Assembly: GCA_049325315.1 (NCBI GenBank)
Contig: JBMONB010000197.1
Span: forward strand, 62,001 to 126,000
Direction: 5' to 3'
DNA from: JAWLHU01 sp049325315
GTDB lineage: Bacteria > Bacillota > Sulfobacillia > Symbiobacteriales > Symbiobacteriaceae
DNA: 64,000 nt
Shown here: one piece after another, positions 1 to 8,688 of the stretch
Layout: each line of letters opens with the position of its first letter
Position numbering within the stretch: the first letter of the stretch is position 1
Made by a program: the position numbers and the translations under genes
Notes under the pieces: model-generated
What the model was told of the DNA's origin: nothing
The model's input: the letters and a program-made list of their open reading frames with translations, nothing else
Database searches by the model: none

Positions 1-19
1 CGTATAAGGTCCCACGGTC

Positions 20-34
20 GATCGAATTTCGATC
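20..34. promoter_or_regulatory. Candidate TetR-family operator upstream of the fad regulator
   Basis: A perfect dyad GATCGAA-T-TTCGATC, with 7-bp arms and a 1-bp centre, lies about 95 bp before the TetR-type gene. A -10-like TATAAG at 3-8 sits just upstream, so the dyad would overlap the transcription start, a usual place for autorepression. A related dyad (CGAAA-A-TTTCG) lies before fadN at 2911-2921. Binding by this regulator is inferred. Confidence 0.45.
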
Positions 35-128
35 AGAGCTACCAAAGTCACTGGTCGGAAAGGTTTTACGCCGTGTCCTTCTCGAAGAAGAAAGGGTGGC
101 GGGAGGAGGCCAGAAGGAGGTGGGCTAG

Positions 129-770
129 TTGGCGGTCAAAAGCGGTGAGAAGTACGCCGCGATCCTCGACGCCGCGCAGCGGGTGATTGCCCAGCAGGGC
201 TATCACAACGCACAGATCTCGCGCATCGCCAACCTGGCCGGTGTTGCAGCCGGTACCGTCTACCTCTACTTCAAGAACAAGCCCGATCTGCTGGTCTGCC
301 TCTTCCGGGAGCGCTTGCAGATGCTGATTAATGAAGGGCGAGTAGCCCTTGAGGGGGTAACGGACCCACGGGAGAAGCTGCGTCGGGTAATCCGGCAGCA
401 CTTCGTCTCGCTGGGAACCCGCCCGGACCTGGCCATGGTGACCCAGATTGAGATGCGCCAGGCGGACACCCGTGTCCAACAGCAGATCAGCGCTCTGATG
501 AAGGGCTGGTTCCAGGGGGTCGACGAGATTATTGCCGAAGGTCAGGAGGCGGGGCTGTTCACCCGGGATGTCCCGGCCAAGCAGATTCGAAACCTGATTT
601 ACGGCACGCTGGATCAGACGGTGACGGCCTGGGTTCTGTCGGGCTTCAAGTTCGATCTGGAGGCGCTGGCGGAGCCAACCTACACCCTGATCGCAAACGG
701 TGTGATCCATCACGCACAAGGGGGCTTGAGGGAGCATGGAAATCCTGGTGCTTCTGAAGCAAACGTTTGA
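129..770 (+). CDS. fadR: TetR/AcrR-family transcriptional regulator of fatty-acid degradation (FadR/YsiA-like)
   Basis: The 213-residue protein has an N-terminal TetR helix-turn-helix at about residues 10-55, including the motif GVAAGTVYLYFKNK, followed by an all-helical ligand-binding domain. The start is TTG at 129, chosen for the strong GAAGGAGGTG site at 113-122. It is first in a block with etfB, etfA and beta-oxidation genes, the context of Bacillus FadR (YsiA), an acyl-CoA-responsive repressor. Its 3' end overlaps etfB by 35 nt, so the two are probably translationally coupled. The family is clear; the acyl-CoA ligand and targets are inferred from neighbours. Confidence 0.85.
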   Translation: MAVKSGEKYAAILDAAQRVIAQQGYHNAQISRIANLAGVAAGTVYLYFKNKPDLLVCLFRERLQMLINEGRVALEGVTDPREKLRRVIRQHFVSLGTRPDLAMVTQIEMRQADTRVQQQISALMKGWFQGVDEIIAEGQEAGLFTRDVPAKQIRNLIYGTLDQTVTAWVLSGFKFDLEALAEPTYTLIANGVIHHAQGGLREHGNPGASEANV

Positions 771-1491
771 CACCGAGGCAAAGGTGACCGTGAAGGACGG
801 GCGGATCCTCGAGGACGATGTAACGCTGGTTATTAACCCTTATGACGAATACGCAGTCGAAGAGGCCCTGAAGATTCGGGAGGCCCAGGGGGGGACGGTT
901 ACCGTCGTCTCCGTTGGCGGCGACCGAGTGGAGGAGGCGCTCCGCCGGGCCCTGGCCATGGGCGCCGACGAGGCGGTGCTAATCCAGGCGCCGGCTCAGG
1001 CCGATGAGTTCGTCATTGCCAGCCTGCTGGCTGCCTGGGCGAAGACCAAGAGCTTTGAGCTGTTCCTGGCGGGCAATGTCTCGGTGGACACCGGCGCCGG
1101 CCAGACCGCCGTCCGGTTTGCCGAGGCGATGGGCCTTCCCCACGTGGCCGCGGCGCTAAAGATTGAGATTGGCGGAGGCAAGGCGACGGTTGACCGCGAT
1201 GCCGAGGGCGACACCGAGATTATGGAGGTAACGCTTCCGGCGCTGATCACGGCGCAGCAGGGTCTGAACGAGCCCCGTTATCCCTCGGTCCCCGGGATCA
1301 TGAAGGCGAAGCGCAAGCAGATTGCCCGGGTCACTCCGGGTGACCTCGGCGTCGACCTCGCTTCGCTTACCGAGACGACCTCGGTCTTCCAGGCAACACA
1401 GAACCGCTTGAACAAGATGATCAAGGGCACCGGCGCAGAGCAGGCGAAGGAACTGGTCCAGTTGCTGCGCAGCGAAGCCAAGGTCATCTAA
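736..1491 (+). CDS. etfB: Electron transfer flavoprotein subunit beta
   Basis: The 251-residue protein is the usual length for EtfB. It starts MEILVLLKQTFDTEAKV and carries the family features NPYDEYAVEEAL, the AMP-binding region near residues 110-130 (GNVSVDTGAGQTA) and the recognition-loop region ITAQQGLNEPRYPS. With EtfA it forms the soluble FAD/AMP heterodimer that takes electrons from acyl-CoA dehydrogenase and passes them to the membrane quinone pool. It overlaps the upstream regulator and is followed 17 nt later by etfA. The FadE-type dehydrogenase at 6609 is the likely electron donor. Confidence 0.95.
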   Translation: MEILVLLKQTFDTEAKVTVKDGRILEDDVTLVINPYDEYAVEEALKIREAQGGTVTVVSVGGDRVEEALRRALAMGADEAVLIQAPAQADEFVIASLLAAWAKTKSFELFLAGNVSVDTGAGQTAVRFAEAMGLPHVAAALKIEIGGGKATVDRDAEGDTEIMEVTLPALITAQQGLNEPRYPSVPGIMKAKRKQIARVTPGDLGVDLASLTETTSVFQATQNRLNKMIKGTGAEQAKELVQLLRSEAKVI

Positions 1492-1508
1492 GGGAGGGCG
1501 TTATAACG

Positions 1509-2477
1509 ATGGCACGGAATGTTCTTGTTCTCGCTGAGGTTCGCAACGGGGCGCTGCGCCCTGTCTCCTTTGAGTGCATTGCTGCTGGTCGTGCGATCGC
1601 CGAGGGCGGCAGCGTCACAGCGGTTCTGATTGGTCAGGATGGTTCCTTTGGCCAGGAGCTGATTGCCCGGGGCGCCGACAAGGTGGTCGCGGTGAAGGGC
1701 GACCACGTGAAGGAGTACACCCCGGAGGGCTGGTTGGGCGCCCTGCAGGCGGTTCACCTGGAGGTGAAGCCGGACGTTGTCTTCTTCGGGCACACCGGCA
1801 TTGGGCGTGACCTGGCTCCCCGGTTCGCCATGCGGAACGCCGCCGGCATGATCAGCGACGCCGTCGACGTAAAGCTTGAGGGCGGCAACGTGATCTTCAC
1901 CCGGCCGGTCTACGCCGGCAAGGCCTATGTGACCCAGGTGGTGAAGCAGGGGCTGATCGTGGCCACGATCCGGCCGAACAACCTGCCCAGTCTGGAGGCA
2001 GATGCCTCCCGGAGCGGCGACGTGAGCGACCTGGCCGCCCCGGCTGTGGACCTGCGCACCATCATTAAGGAGATCGTTCGCAAGTCGACGGGTGGGGTCG
2101 ACCTGACCTCGGCCAAGATCGTGGTGGCCGGTGGGCGTGGGGTCAAGTCGGCGGATGGCTTCAAGCCGCTCTATGAGCTGGCGGAGGTGCTGGGCGCCGG
2201 TGTGGGCGCCTCCCGTGCGGCGGCCGACGCTGGGTACTGCGACTACTCGCTGCAGGTGGGGCAGACCGGCAAGACCGTGACGCCCGATCTCTACATCGCC
2301 TGCGGGATCTCGGGCGCGATTCAGCACCTGGCGGGAATGAGCGCCTCTAAGGTGATTGTAGCCATTAACAAGGATCCGGAGGCGCCGATCTTCAAGGTCG
2401 CGGACTATGGGATTGTGGGAGACCTCTTTGAAGTGGTCCCTGTGCTGACGCAAGAGTTCAAGGCATTGTTGGGGTAG
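1509..2477 (+). CDS. etfA: Electron transfer flavoprotein subunit alpha
   Basis: The 322-residue protein has an N-terminal EtfAB domain and a C-terminal FAD-binding domain. The FAD domain shows GGRGVKSADGF, SRAAADAGYC, QVGQTGKTVTPDLY and the ETF-alpha signature SGAIQHLAGM near residues 265-275. It pairs with EtfB to carry electrons from fatty acyl-CoA oxidation. The ATG at 1509 follows a GGGAGGG ribosome site at 1493-1499. It is the last gene of the first operon; a 475-nt spacer then separates it from fadN. Confidence 0.96.
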   Translation: MARNVLVLAEVRNGALRPVSFECIAAGRAIAEGGSVTAVLIGQDGSFGQELIARGADKVVAVKGDHVKEYTPEGWLGALQAVHLEVKPDVVFFGHTGIGRDLAPRFAMRNAAGMISDAVDVKLEGGNVIFTRPVYAGKAYVTQVVKQGLIVATIRPNNLPSLEADASRSGDVSDLAAPAVDLRTIIKEIVRKSTGGVDLTSAKIVVAGGRGVKSADGFKPLYELAEVLGAGVGASRAAADAGYCDYSLQVGQTGKTVTPDLYIACGISGAIQHLAGMSASKVIVAINKDPEAPIFKVADYGIVGDLFEVVPVLTQEFKALLG

Positions 2478-2573
2478 GTTGCTGGCGTAGCTCTTTTGGG
2501 GTAGCGCCGGTCGGGGGTTCCCCTCCGGGCCCACGCTACTCGCCTACGGGCGCTAGGGCTGGACTTATGGTCC

Positions 2574-2633
2574 GCCATCGACTGGAAACCGTCTCTGGTA
2601 CGCGTACTAAGGGGCGCACCCCCAGTCGATGGC
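2574..2633. repeat. 12-bp perfect inverted repeat enclosing a GTACGCGTAC palindrome
   Basis: GCCATCGACTGG at 2574-2585 is the exact reverse complement of CCAGTCGATGGC at 2622-2633. Almost at the centre of the 36-nt interval is a second palindrome, GTACGCGTAC, at 2598-2607. The two dyads are nearly coaxial (centres 2603.5 and 2602.5). This could be a large operator, a cruciform or an RNA stem. Function unknown. Confidence 0.6.
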
Positions 2634-2907
2634 TCCTCTCGACGTCTGCCCAGCGCCCGTAAGGCTCCGGCGCTCATGGCCCTTCCGGGGTACCCCCGCC
2701 CGGCTTCCTGGCGCCGCTTTCAGGGGCGCTTGGTCCTGGTCTTGCGGGGAGACCTCCCGGTCTTGGCTGCCGTGGGCTCTTGGTTGGGGCCTGGGCCTTG
2801 CCTTGGCGCTCTTGCGGGCTCGTTCGACCGGTCTGGGTCGCTTTTCTGGCGGGACCTGGTCTAGAGGTTTGGACCCTGTGTAGCTTGTCCCTAACGAACA
2901 GTCGGGT

Positions 2908-2924
2908 GATCGAAAATTTCGTCC
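2908..2924. promoter_or_regulatory. Candidate fad-regulator operator upstream of fadN
   Basis: GATCGAAAATTTCGTCC contains the dyad CGAAA-A-TTTCG and shares GATCGAA and TTTCG with the perfect dyad at 20-34 before the TetR-type gene. The arms are shorter and the core is 2 bp longer, so the match is imperfect. It lies 29 bp before the fadN start codon. Co-regulation of the two fad operons is inferred. Confidence 0.35.
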
Positions 2925-2952
2925 ACACTCTTGCTTGGGGAGGCGAAACTCT

Positions 2953-5376
2953 ATGCCTATGGCGATCCGGAAGGTGGCGGTGCTGGGGGCCGGCGTTATG
3001 GGGGCGCAGATTGCGGCGCACCTGGCCAACGTTGGCATTCCCTCGCTGCTGCTGGACATCGTGCCGAACAAGCTGACGCCGGAGGAGGAGGCCAAGGGGC
3101 TCACACTCTCGTCGCCAGCGGTGCGGAACCGGCTCTCTGCTGGGGCCCTGCAGAAGCTGGGCCAGCTGAAGCCCTCGCCGGTGTATACCAAGGAAGCGCT
3201 GGAACTGATTACGCCTGGCAACTTTGAGGATGACCTGGCCGGGATCGCCTCCTGTGACTGGGTGGTGGAGGCGATTATTGAGAACCTGCAGATCAAGCAG
3301 GATCTCTGGAAGAAGGTTGCTGCCTACCATAAGCCGGGGATGATCGTCTCTTCGAACACCTCGGGCATCTCCATTGCGGCCATGGTGGAGGGGACGCCGG
3401 AATCCTTCCGGCGGCACTTCCTGGGGACCCACTTCTTCAACCCGCCGCGGTATCTGAAGCTGCTGGAGATAATTCCTACGGCCGACACCGACCCGGAGAT
3501 CGTCTCGTTCATGAGCGAGTTCGGGGAGCGGGTGCTGGGCAAGGGGATCGTGCTGGCGAAGGATACGCCGAACTTTATTGGCAACCGGATCGGTACTTAC
3601 GCGATGATGGTCACCCTTCAGGAGATGGCCCGGCTTGGTCTCGGATTCGATGAGATCGACTCCATGACGGGCAAGGCGATCGGGCATCCCAAGTCGGCCA
3701 CCTTCCGCACGCTGGATGTCGTTGGCCTGGATACCTTCGTCCACGTGGCGGACAACTGCCGGGCGACTATCTCGGATCCCGACGATGCGGCTATGTTTAC
3801 GGTGCCTGAGACCCTGCGCGAGATGGTGAAGCGAGGGTGGCTGGGGCAGAAGACGAAGCAGGGCTTCTTTAAGAAGGAAGGCGACCAGATTCTTACCCTC
3901 GACCCGGAGACCATGGAGTACCGGCCCCGCAAGAAGGCGAACTACCCCTCGCTGGAGCAAGCCAAGGCTACGCCGGACCTGAAGGAACGGATCAAGCTGC
4001 TGGTCAATGCCCAGGACAAGGCGGGGCAGTTCCTCTGGGCGGTCACGAAGCGGTCGCTCCTCTACGCTGCCGAGAAGATGGGCGAGATCGCCGACGACGT
4101 GGTCGCCGTCGACAACGCCATGAAGTGGGGCTTCAACCGGGAGATGGGTCCCTTCGAGGTCTGGGACGCCATCGGCGTCGCCGAGTCGGTCGCCCGCATG
4201 GAGGCAGAGGGCCATACGGTTCCCGCGTGGGTCAAGGACGTCGCTGCCAAGGGCGGCTTCTACAAGCGGGAGAACGGGCGCTCCTTCCACTTTGTGAAGG
4301 GCGAATACCAGCCGGTGCCCACCAGCGAGCGGATCATCGACATCGCTACGCTCCGCGAGACTGGCAAGGTGCTCAAGGAGAAGAAGGGCGCGACCCTGCT
4401 CGACATGGGCGACGGTGTGCTGCTCCTGGAGACGCACTCGCCGAAGACCGCCCTCGGGCCCGATATCATCGCCATGTGCAAGATCGCCGCCGATGAACTT
4501 CAGAAGAACGAGTGGCGCGGCCTGGTCATCGGCGCCCGCACCGAGAACTTCTGCGTCGGCGCCAACGTGGCGCTGATGCTGATGGAGGCGCAGGACGAGG
4601 AGTTTGAGGATATCGAGATCATGGCCCGCCAGTTCCAGAGCGCCATGATGAACCTGAAGTATGCCCCGAAGCCGGTCGTCTCCGCCCCCTTCGGCCTGAC
4701 CCTGGGCGGCGGCTTCGAACTGGCTGCGGGTGCCGACGTGATCGTGGCGGCGGCGGAGTCTTATATCGGCCTGGTGGAGGTCGGCGTCGGCCTGATTCCG
4801 GGCATGGGCGGCAACAAGGAGATGCTGATCCGGGCGCTGGAGGGGCTGCCCGCCTCGGGCGGTGGCCTGGGCGGCGCGGCGCAGATGGCCTCGGGAACCG
4901 GGCTCGACCTGCAGCCGATCGTCAACAAGGTCTTTGAGACCATTGGCATGGCGAAGGTGGGCACCAGTGCGCACGAGTCCCGGGCGCTGGGTTACCTGAA
5001 GAAGACCGACCGGATCGTGGTCAACAAGGACCACCAGCTCTGGGAGGCCAAGCAGACGGTGCTTGAGCTAGACCGCCGGGGCTATCAGGCGCCGCCGAAG
5101 GCGATGATCCCCGTGGCCGGCCGCGAGGGCCGGGGGGTGCTGGAGCTGGGGCTGTACAACATGCGCCTCTCCGGCTGGATCAGCGAGTACGACATGCATG
5201 TCGGCAAGAAGCTGGCCTATGTGCTGACCGGTGGCGACCTGCCTGCAGGCACCTACGTGTCGGAGCAGTACCTGCTCGATATCGAGCGGGAGGCGTTCAT
5301 TAGCTTGCTGGGTCAGAAGAAGACCCAGGAGCGCATGGCGTACATTCTCAAGCACGGCAAGCCGCTGCGGAACTAA
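2953..5376 (+). CDS. fadN: 3-hydroxyacyl-CoA dehydrogenase / enoyl-CoA hydratase fusion (FadN type)
   Basis: The 807-residue protein carries out the hydration and NAD-dependent oxidation steps of beta-oxidation. The N-terminal Rossmann domain has VLGAGVMGAQIAAHLA, the 3-hydroxyacyl-CoA dehydrogenase core has GTHFFNPPRYLKLLEI, and the C-terminal part (about 455-700) is a crotonase-fold hydratase with FCVGANVALM and LTLGGGFELAAGADV. Dehydrogenase-first order matches Bacillus FadN rather than E. coli FadB. The ATG at 2953 is chosen over an upstream TTG because GGGGAGGCG at 2937-2945 is correctly spaced. It is followed by fadA after 16 nt. Confidence 0.94.
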   Translation: MPMAIRKVAVLGAGVMGAQIAAHLANVGIPSLLLDIVPNKLTPEEEAKGLTLSSPAVRNRLSAGALQKLGQLKPSPVYTKEALELITPGNFEDDLAGIASCDWVVEAIIENLQIKQDLWKKVAAYHKPGMIVSSNTSGISIAAMVEGTPESFRRHFLGTHFFNPPRYLKLLEIIPTADTDPEIVSFMSEFGERVLGKGIVLAKDTPNFIGNRIGTYAMMVTLQEMARLGLGFDEIDSMTGKAIGHPKSATFRTLDVVGLDTFVHVADNCRATISDPDDAAMFTVPETLREMVKRGWLGQKTKQGFFKKEGDQILTLDPETMEYRPRKKANYPSLEQAKATPDLKERIKLLVNAQDKAGQFLWAVTKRSLLYAAEKMGEIADDVVAVDNAMKWGFNREMGPFEVWDAIGVAESVARMEAEGHTVPAWVKDVAAKGGFYKRENGRSFHFVKGEYQPVPTSERIIDIATLRETGKVLKEKKGATLLDMGDGVLLLETHSPKTALGPDIIAMCKIAADELQKNEWRGLVIGARTENFCVGANVALMLMEAQDEEFEDIEIMARQFQSAMMNLKYAPKPVVSAPFGLTLGGGFELAAGADVIVAAAESYIGLVEVGVGLIPGMGGNKEMLIRALEGLPASGGGLGGAAQMASGTGLDLQPIVNKVFETIGMAKVGTSAHESRALGYLKKTDRIVVNKDHQLWEAKQTVLELDRRGYQAPPKAMIPVAGREGRGVLELGLYNMRLSGWISEYDMHVGKKLAYVLTGGDLPAGTYVSEQYLLDIEREAFISLLGQKKTQERMAYILKHGKPLRN

Positions 5377-5392
5377 GGAGGTGGGCAACGCA

Positions 5393-6571
5393 ATGCGTGA
5401 AGTAGTGCTCGTAAGTGGCGCCCGCCTGGCGCAGGGGAAGGCTCCCAAGGGCTCGCTGCGCCACATGCGCCCGGAGGATATGGCCGCTACGGTGATCAAG
5501 GAAGCGATCAATCGGGTACCGGGCCTCGATCCGGCCCAGGTGGAAGATGTGGTCCTCGGCTGCGCCTTCCCGGAGGGTGAGCAGGGCCTGAACCTTGGGC
5601 GCATCGCCGCCATTCGGGCGGGGCTGCCCACCACGGTCCCCGGCTTTACCATCAACCGGTTCTGCTCCTCGGGCCTGAACGCCATCGCCATTGCCGCCAA
5701 CTCGATCATCGCCGGCAATATGGAGATCGCTGTGGCCGGTGGCGTTGAGTCGATGAGCCGGGTGCCGATGGGCGGCCATGTGCCCCGGCCGCATCCGGAG
5801 ATCGTGGCCAGCTATCCGCAGCTCTACATCTCCATGGGCCACACGGCGGAGAACGTCTGCGCCCGTTACAACGTGAGCCGGGAAGAGATGGACGCCTTCG
5901 CCCTGCGGTCGCATCAGCGGGCGGCTGCGGCGATCGACGGCGGCCGGTTCAAAGATGAGATCGTTCCCGTTACCGTGAAGTACACCGAGTACGACGGCAA
6001 GAAGGCGGTGGCGAAGGAGTACCTCTTCGACACCGACGAGGGCGTCCGGCGCGACACCTCGATCGAGGCGCTGGCGAAGCTGAAGCCTGCCTTTGCCCTC
6101 AAGGGCGGCGTCACCGCCGGCAACTCCAGCCAGACCACCGACGGCGCCGCCGCCGTGGTGGTGATGTCTGCCGAGAAGGCGCAGGAACTGGGCGTGAAGC
6201 CGATGGCGATCTTCCGCTCCTTCGCTGTGGGCGGCGTCGATCCCGACGTCATGGGCATCGGCCCGGTGGCTGCGGTGCCCAAGGCGCTGAAGCAGGCGGG
6301 CGTCAGCCTGGCCGAGATCGACCTGATCGAGCTGAACGAGGCCTTTGCCTCCCAGTCGCTGGCGGTGATCCGCCAGCTGGAGATCGATCCCGAAAAGGTG
6401 AACGTCAACGGCGGGGCGATCGCGCTGGGTCATCCGTTGGGATGCTCCGGGGCGCGGTTGACCGTGACCATTATGCACGAGGCGGCCAAGCGGAAGGCGA
6501 AGTTCGGCCTTGTGACCATGTGCGTAGGTGGCGGCATGGGCGCCGCCGGTGTGTTGGAGTTCGTGCATTAG
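5393..6571 (+). CDS. fadA: Acetyl-CoA acyltransferase (3-ketoacyl-CoA thiolase)
   Basis: This 392-residue thiolase makes the final thiolytic cut of beta-oxidation, releasing acetyl-CoA. The nucleophile is Cys91 in NRFCSSGLNAIA; NEAFA, GGAIALGHPLGCSGAR and the C-terminal CVGGGMGAAG complete the thiolase signature. The ATG at 5393 follows AAGGAGGTG at 5375-5383; an upstream in-frame extension into fadN is not coding. It is the middle gene of fadN-fadA-fadE, the same order as in Bacillus. Degradation rather than synthesis is favoured by this context. Confidence 0.95.
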   Translation: MREVVLVSGARLAQGKAPKGSLRHMRPEDMAATVIKEAINRVPGLDPAQVEDVVLGCAFPEGEQGLNLGRIAAIRAGLPTTVPGFTINRFCSSGLNAIAIAANSIIAGNMEIAVAGGVESMSRVPMGGHVPRPHPEIVASYPQLYISMGHTAENVCARYNVSREEMDAFALRSHQRAAAAIDGGRFKDEIVPVTVKYTEYDGKKAVAKEYLFDTDEGVRRDTSIEALAKLKPAFALKGGVTAGNSSQTTDGAAAVVVMSAEKAQELGVKPMAIFRSFAVGGVDPDVMGIGPVAAVPKALKQAGVSLAEIDLIELNEAFASQSLAVIRQLEIDPEKVNVNGGAIALGHPLGCSGARLTVTIMHEAAKRKAKFGLVTMCVGGGMGAAGVLEFVH

Positions 6572-6608
6572 CCGGCTGAGCAGCGCTTAGAAGGAGGTAG
6601 AGTGAGCC

Positions 6609-8378
6609 ATGTCGGATGCGACCACCAAGATCTTCAAGGGCGGCGGCTTCCTGCTTGAGATGCAGTCCCCTGAGACGGTCTTTACGCCCGAGGATCTCAA
6701 CGAAGAGCACCGGATGATCGCCGATACCGCCCGCGACTTTGCCGAGAAGGTCCGGACCCGGCTGCACGAGATCGAGCAGGATAAGCCGTTCCACTCCCGC
6801 CCGCTGCTGCGCGAGCTGGGTGAACTCGGCCTCCTGGGCCTGGAGATTCCCGAGGAGTACGGCGGCATGGGTCTCGACAAGGTGACCGCCACCGTCGCCA
6901 CAGAGGAGTTCTCCCGCTCCGGCTCCTTCGCCATCACCATCGGCGCCCATGTGGGCATTGGCACCCTGCCGATCGTCTACTTCGGCACCCCTGAGCAGAA
7001 GGCGAGGTACCTGCCGAAGCTGGCCACGGGTGAGTGGGTGGCGGCCTACGCCCTCACCGAGCCGAACTCCGGCTCCGACGCCCTGAGCGCCAAGTCGACC
7101 GCCAAGCTCAGCGACGACGGCAAGTACTGGATTCTCAACGGCACCAAGCAGTGGATCACCAACGCCGGCTTTGCGGACGTCTTCGTGGTCTACGCCAAGG
7201 TGGACGGCGAGAAGTTCTCCGCCTTCATCGTGGAGCGGAACTACCCCGGCGTCTCGGTCGGGCCCGAGGAGAAGAAGCTGGGCCTGCACGCCTCCTCGAC
7301 CTGCTCGGTGATCCTTGAGGACGCCAAGGTCCCGGTGGAAAACCTGCTGGGCGAGATCGGCAAGGGCCATGTGATCGCCTTTAACATCCTCAACATTGGC
7401 CGGTATAAGCTGGGCGCCGGCACGGTGGGCTCCTGCAAGCAGGTCATCAAGATCGCCACTGAGTACGCCAAGACCCGCAAGCAGTTCAACAAGCCGATCG
7501 CGGACTTCCGGGGAATCTCCGACAAGCTGGCGGAGATGACGATTCGCACCTTCGTGAGCGAGTCCATGGGCTACCGGATCGCCGGTCTGCTCGACGCCAA
7601 CATGACCGACCTGCCCGCCAACGCCGATGGGCGTGAGGCGGCCCGGCGGATCGAGGAGTACGCCGTGGAGTGCTCGATCAGCAAGGTCTTCGGCTCTGAG
7701 GTGCTCGACTTTGTCGTCGACGAGGCGCTTCAAATCCATGGCGGCTACGGGTATATGGAGGAGTACGAGGTCAGCGGCGCCTACCGCGACAGCCGTATCA
7801 ACCGGATCTTTGAGGGCACCAACGAAATTAACCGCCTTCTGGTTCCCGGCACCCTCATGCGCAAGGCGATGAAGGGCGAACTGCCCCTCATGAAGGCGAT
7901 GATGGGCCTGCAGGACGAGCTGATGAACCTGACCCCCTTCGAGGAGACCGATGAGCCGCTGGCCCAGGAGATCTTCATGATGGATCGGGCCAAGAAGATC
8001 TTCCTGCTGCTCGCCGGCCTCGGCGTGCAGAAGTACCAGATGGCACTGGAGCACGAGCAGGAGCTGCTGATGGGCGTCGCCGATATTGGCATCGAGATCT
8101 ACGCCGCCGAGTCCGCCATTCTCCGGGCGCTGAAGGCCGCAAAGGCCGGCAAGCCCGGCCTGAAGGTGGAGATGGCGCAGGTCTACACCCAGGAGGCCTT
8201 CGAGCGCATCGCCACCATCGGCCGGACCCTGCTTCCGGCCGTGGAGGAGGACAGCGACACCCTCCGGGTCCAGCTTTCGATGCTGAAGCGGCTGACCCGT
8301 TACACCCCGGCCAACACCGTGGCGCTCAAGCGCAAGATCGCCGACCGGGTGCTGGAGAAGGACGGCTACGTCTGCTAA
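6609..8378 (+). CDS. fadE: Acyl-CoA dehydrogenase, long form (FadE type)
   Basis: The 589-residue flavoenzyme oxidises acyl-CoA to trans-2-enoyl-CoA and passes electrons to EtfAB. The dehydrogenase core covers about residues 30-410, with YALTEPNSGSDAL and GTKQWITNAGFADVF lining the FAD site and the late motif RINRIFEGTNEINRLL. About 170 more C-terminal residues form the helical extension of the Bacillus FadE/VLCAD-like subfamily. AGAAGGAGG lies before the ATG. It is the last gene of the operon and is followed directly by a strong terminator. Confidence 0.95.
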   Translation: MSDATTKIFKGGGFLLEMQSPETVFTPEDLNEEHRMIADTARDFAEKVRTRLHEIEQDKPFHSRPLLRELGELGLLGLEIPEEYGGMGLDKVTATVATEEFSRSGSFAITIGAHVGIGTLPIVYFGTPEQKARYLPKLATGEWVAAYALTEPNSGSDALSAKSTAKLSDDGKYWILNGTKQWITNAGFADVFVVYAKVDGEKFSAFIVERNYPGVSVGPEEKKLGLHASSTCSVILEDAKVPVENLLGEIGKGHVIAFNILNIGRYKLGAGTVGSCKQVIKIATEYAKTRKQFNKPIADFRGISDKLAEMTIRTFVSESMGYRIAGLLDANMTDLPANADGREAARRIEEYAVECSISKVFGSEVLDFVVDEALQIHGGYGYMEEYEVSGAYRDSRINRIFEGTNEINRLLVPGTLMRKAMKGELPLMKAMMGLQDELMNLTPFEETDEPLAQEIFMMDRAKKIFLLLAGLGVQKYQMALEHEQELLMGVADIGIEIYAAESAILRALKAAKAGKPGLKVEMAQVYTQEAFERIATIGRTLLPAVEEDSDTLRVQLSMLKRLTRYTPANTVALKRKIADRVLEKDGYVC

Positions 8379-8392
8379 AGAGTCAGGCAGTC

Positions 8393-8427
8393 GACCCCGC
8401 CGGCAACTGCCGGCGGGGTCCTTTCTT
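8393..8427 (+). terminator. Rho-independent terminator after fadE
   Basis: GACCCCGCCGGCA at 8393-8405 pairs perfectly with TGCCGGCGGGGTC at 8408-8420 and is followed by CTTTCTT. The stem starts 14 nt after the fadE stop codon. It separates the fatty-acid block from the flagellar region. Confidence 0.9.
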
Positions 8428-8552
8428 ACCGCCAATCCCCCCACGATTGTTGACCGTACGTTGATGCTATAAGGGATCTGATTAAAGATCATACATTTTC
8501 TCCCTCTACCTAGAAGGTATTGCTATATGGATGACGAAACCATTAATTAGGT

Positions 8553-8599
8553 GGAAAGTCGTGAGTTCTTCTCAGCGCATGAAGAACCCACGGCTTTCC
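8553..8599. repeat. Imperfect inverted repeat with 19-bp arms, about 100 bp upstream of the sigma-54 promoter
   Basis: The arms at 8553-8571 and 8581-8599 pair at 17 of 19 positions by strict complementarity, plus one G-U pair if transcribed, around a 9-nt loop. Its distance of roughly 90-135 bp from the -24 element is typical of enhancer sites for sigma-54 activators. It could instead be an RNA hairpin. Either role is inference. Confidence 0.5.
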
Positions 8600-8688
8600 T
8601 GCTGGAAACGACAATTTCACCGTTTCATCTTCAGGTTTCCTGACAATGGGCAGGGCGAGAGAGTATGGCAGCAATGGCCCCCGGTAGT

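Larger units (their letters stand above)
2478..2952. other. 475-nt non-coding spacer between etfA and fadN with several dyads
   Basis: No convincing gene is present: open frames here lack ribosome sites and recognisable products. The stretch is GC-rich and rich in inverted repeats. One possible hairpin near 2500-2540 pairs GTAGCG with CGCTAC and could end the etf transcript, but lacks a T tract. A 12-bp inverted repeat lies at 2574-2633 and a candidate regulator site at 2908-2924. The fadN promoter should be here, but I see no good -35/-10 pair. Confidence 0.6.

Noticed and set aside
2674..5034. Very long open frame antisense to fadN (786 codons), and similar ones antisense to fliF, flhA and others
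   Set aside because: GC-rich coding DNA produces long mirror frames. These lack ribosome sites and known domains, and the sense frames encode clear families.
8450..8473. TTGACC...TATAAG sigma-A promoter after fadE
   Set aside because: The spacer is only 12 nt.
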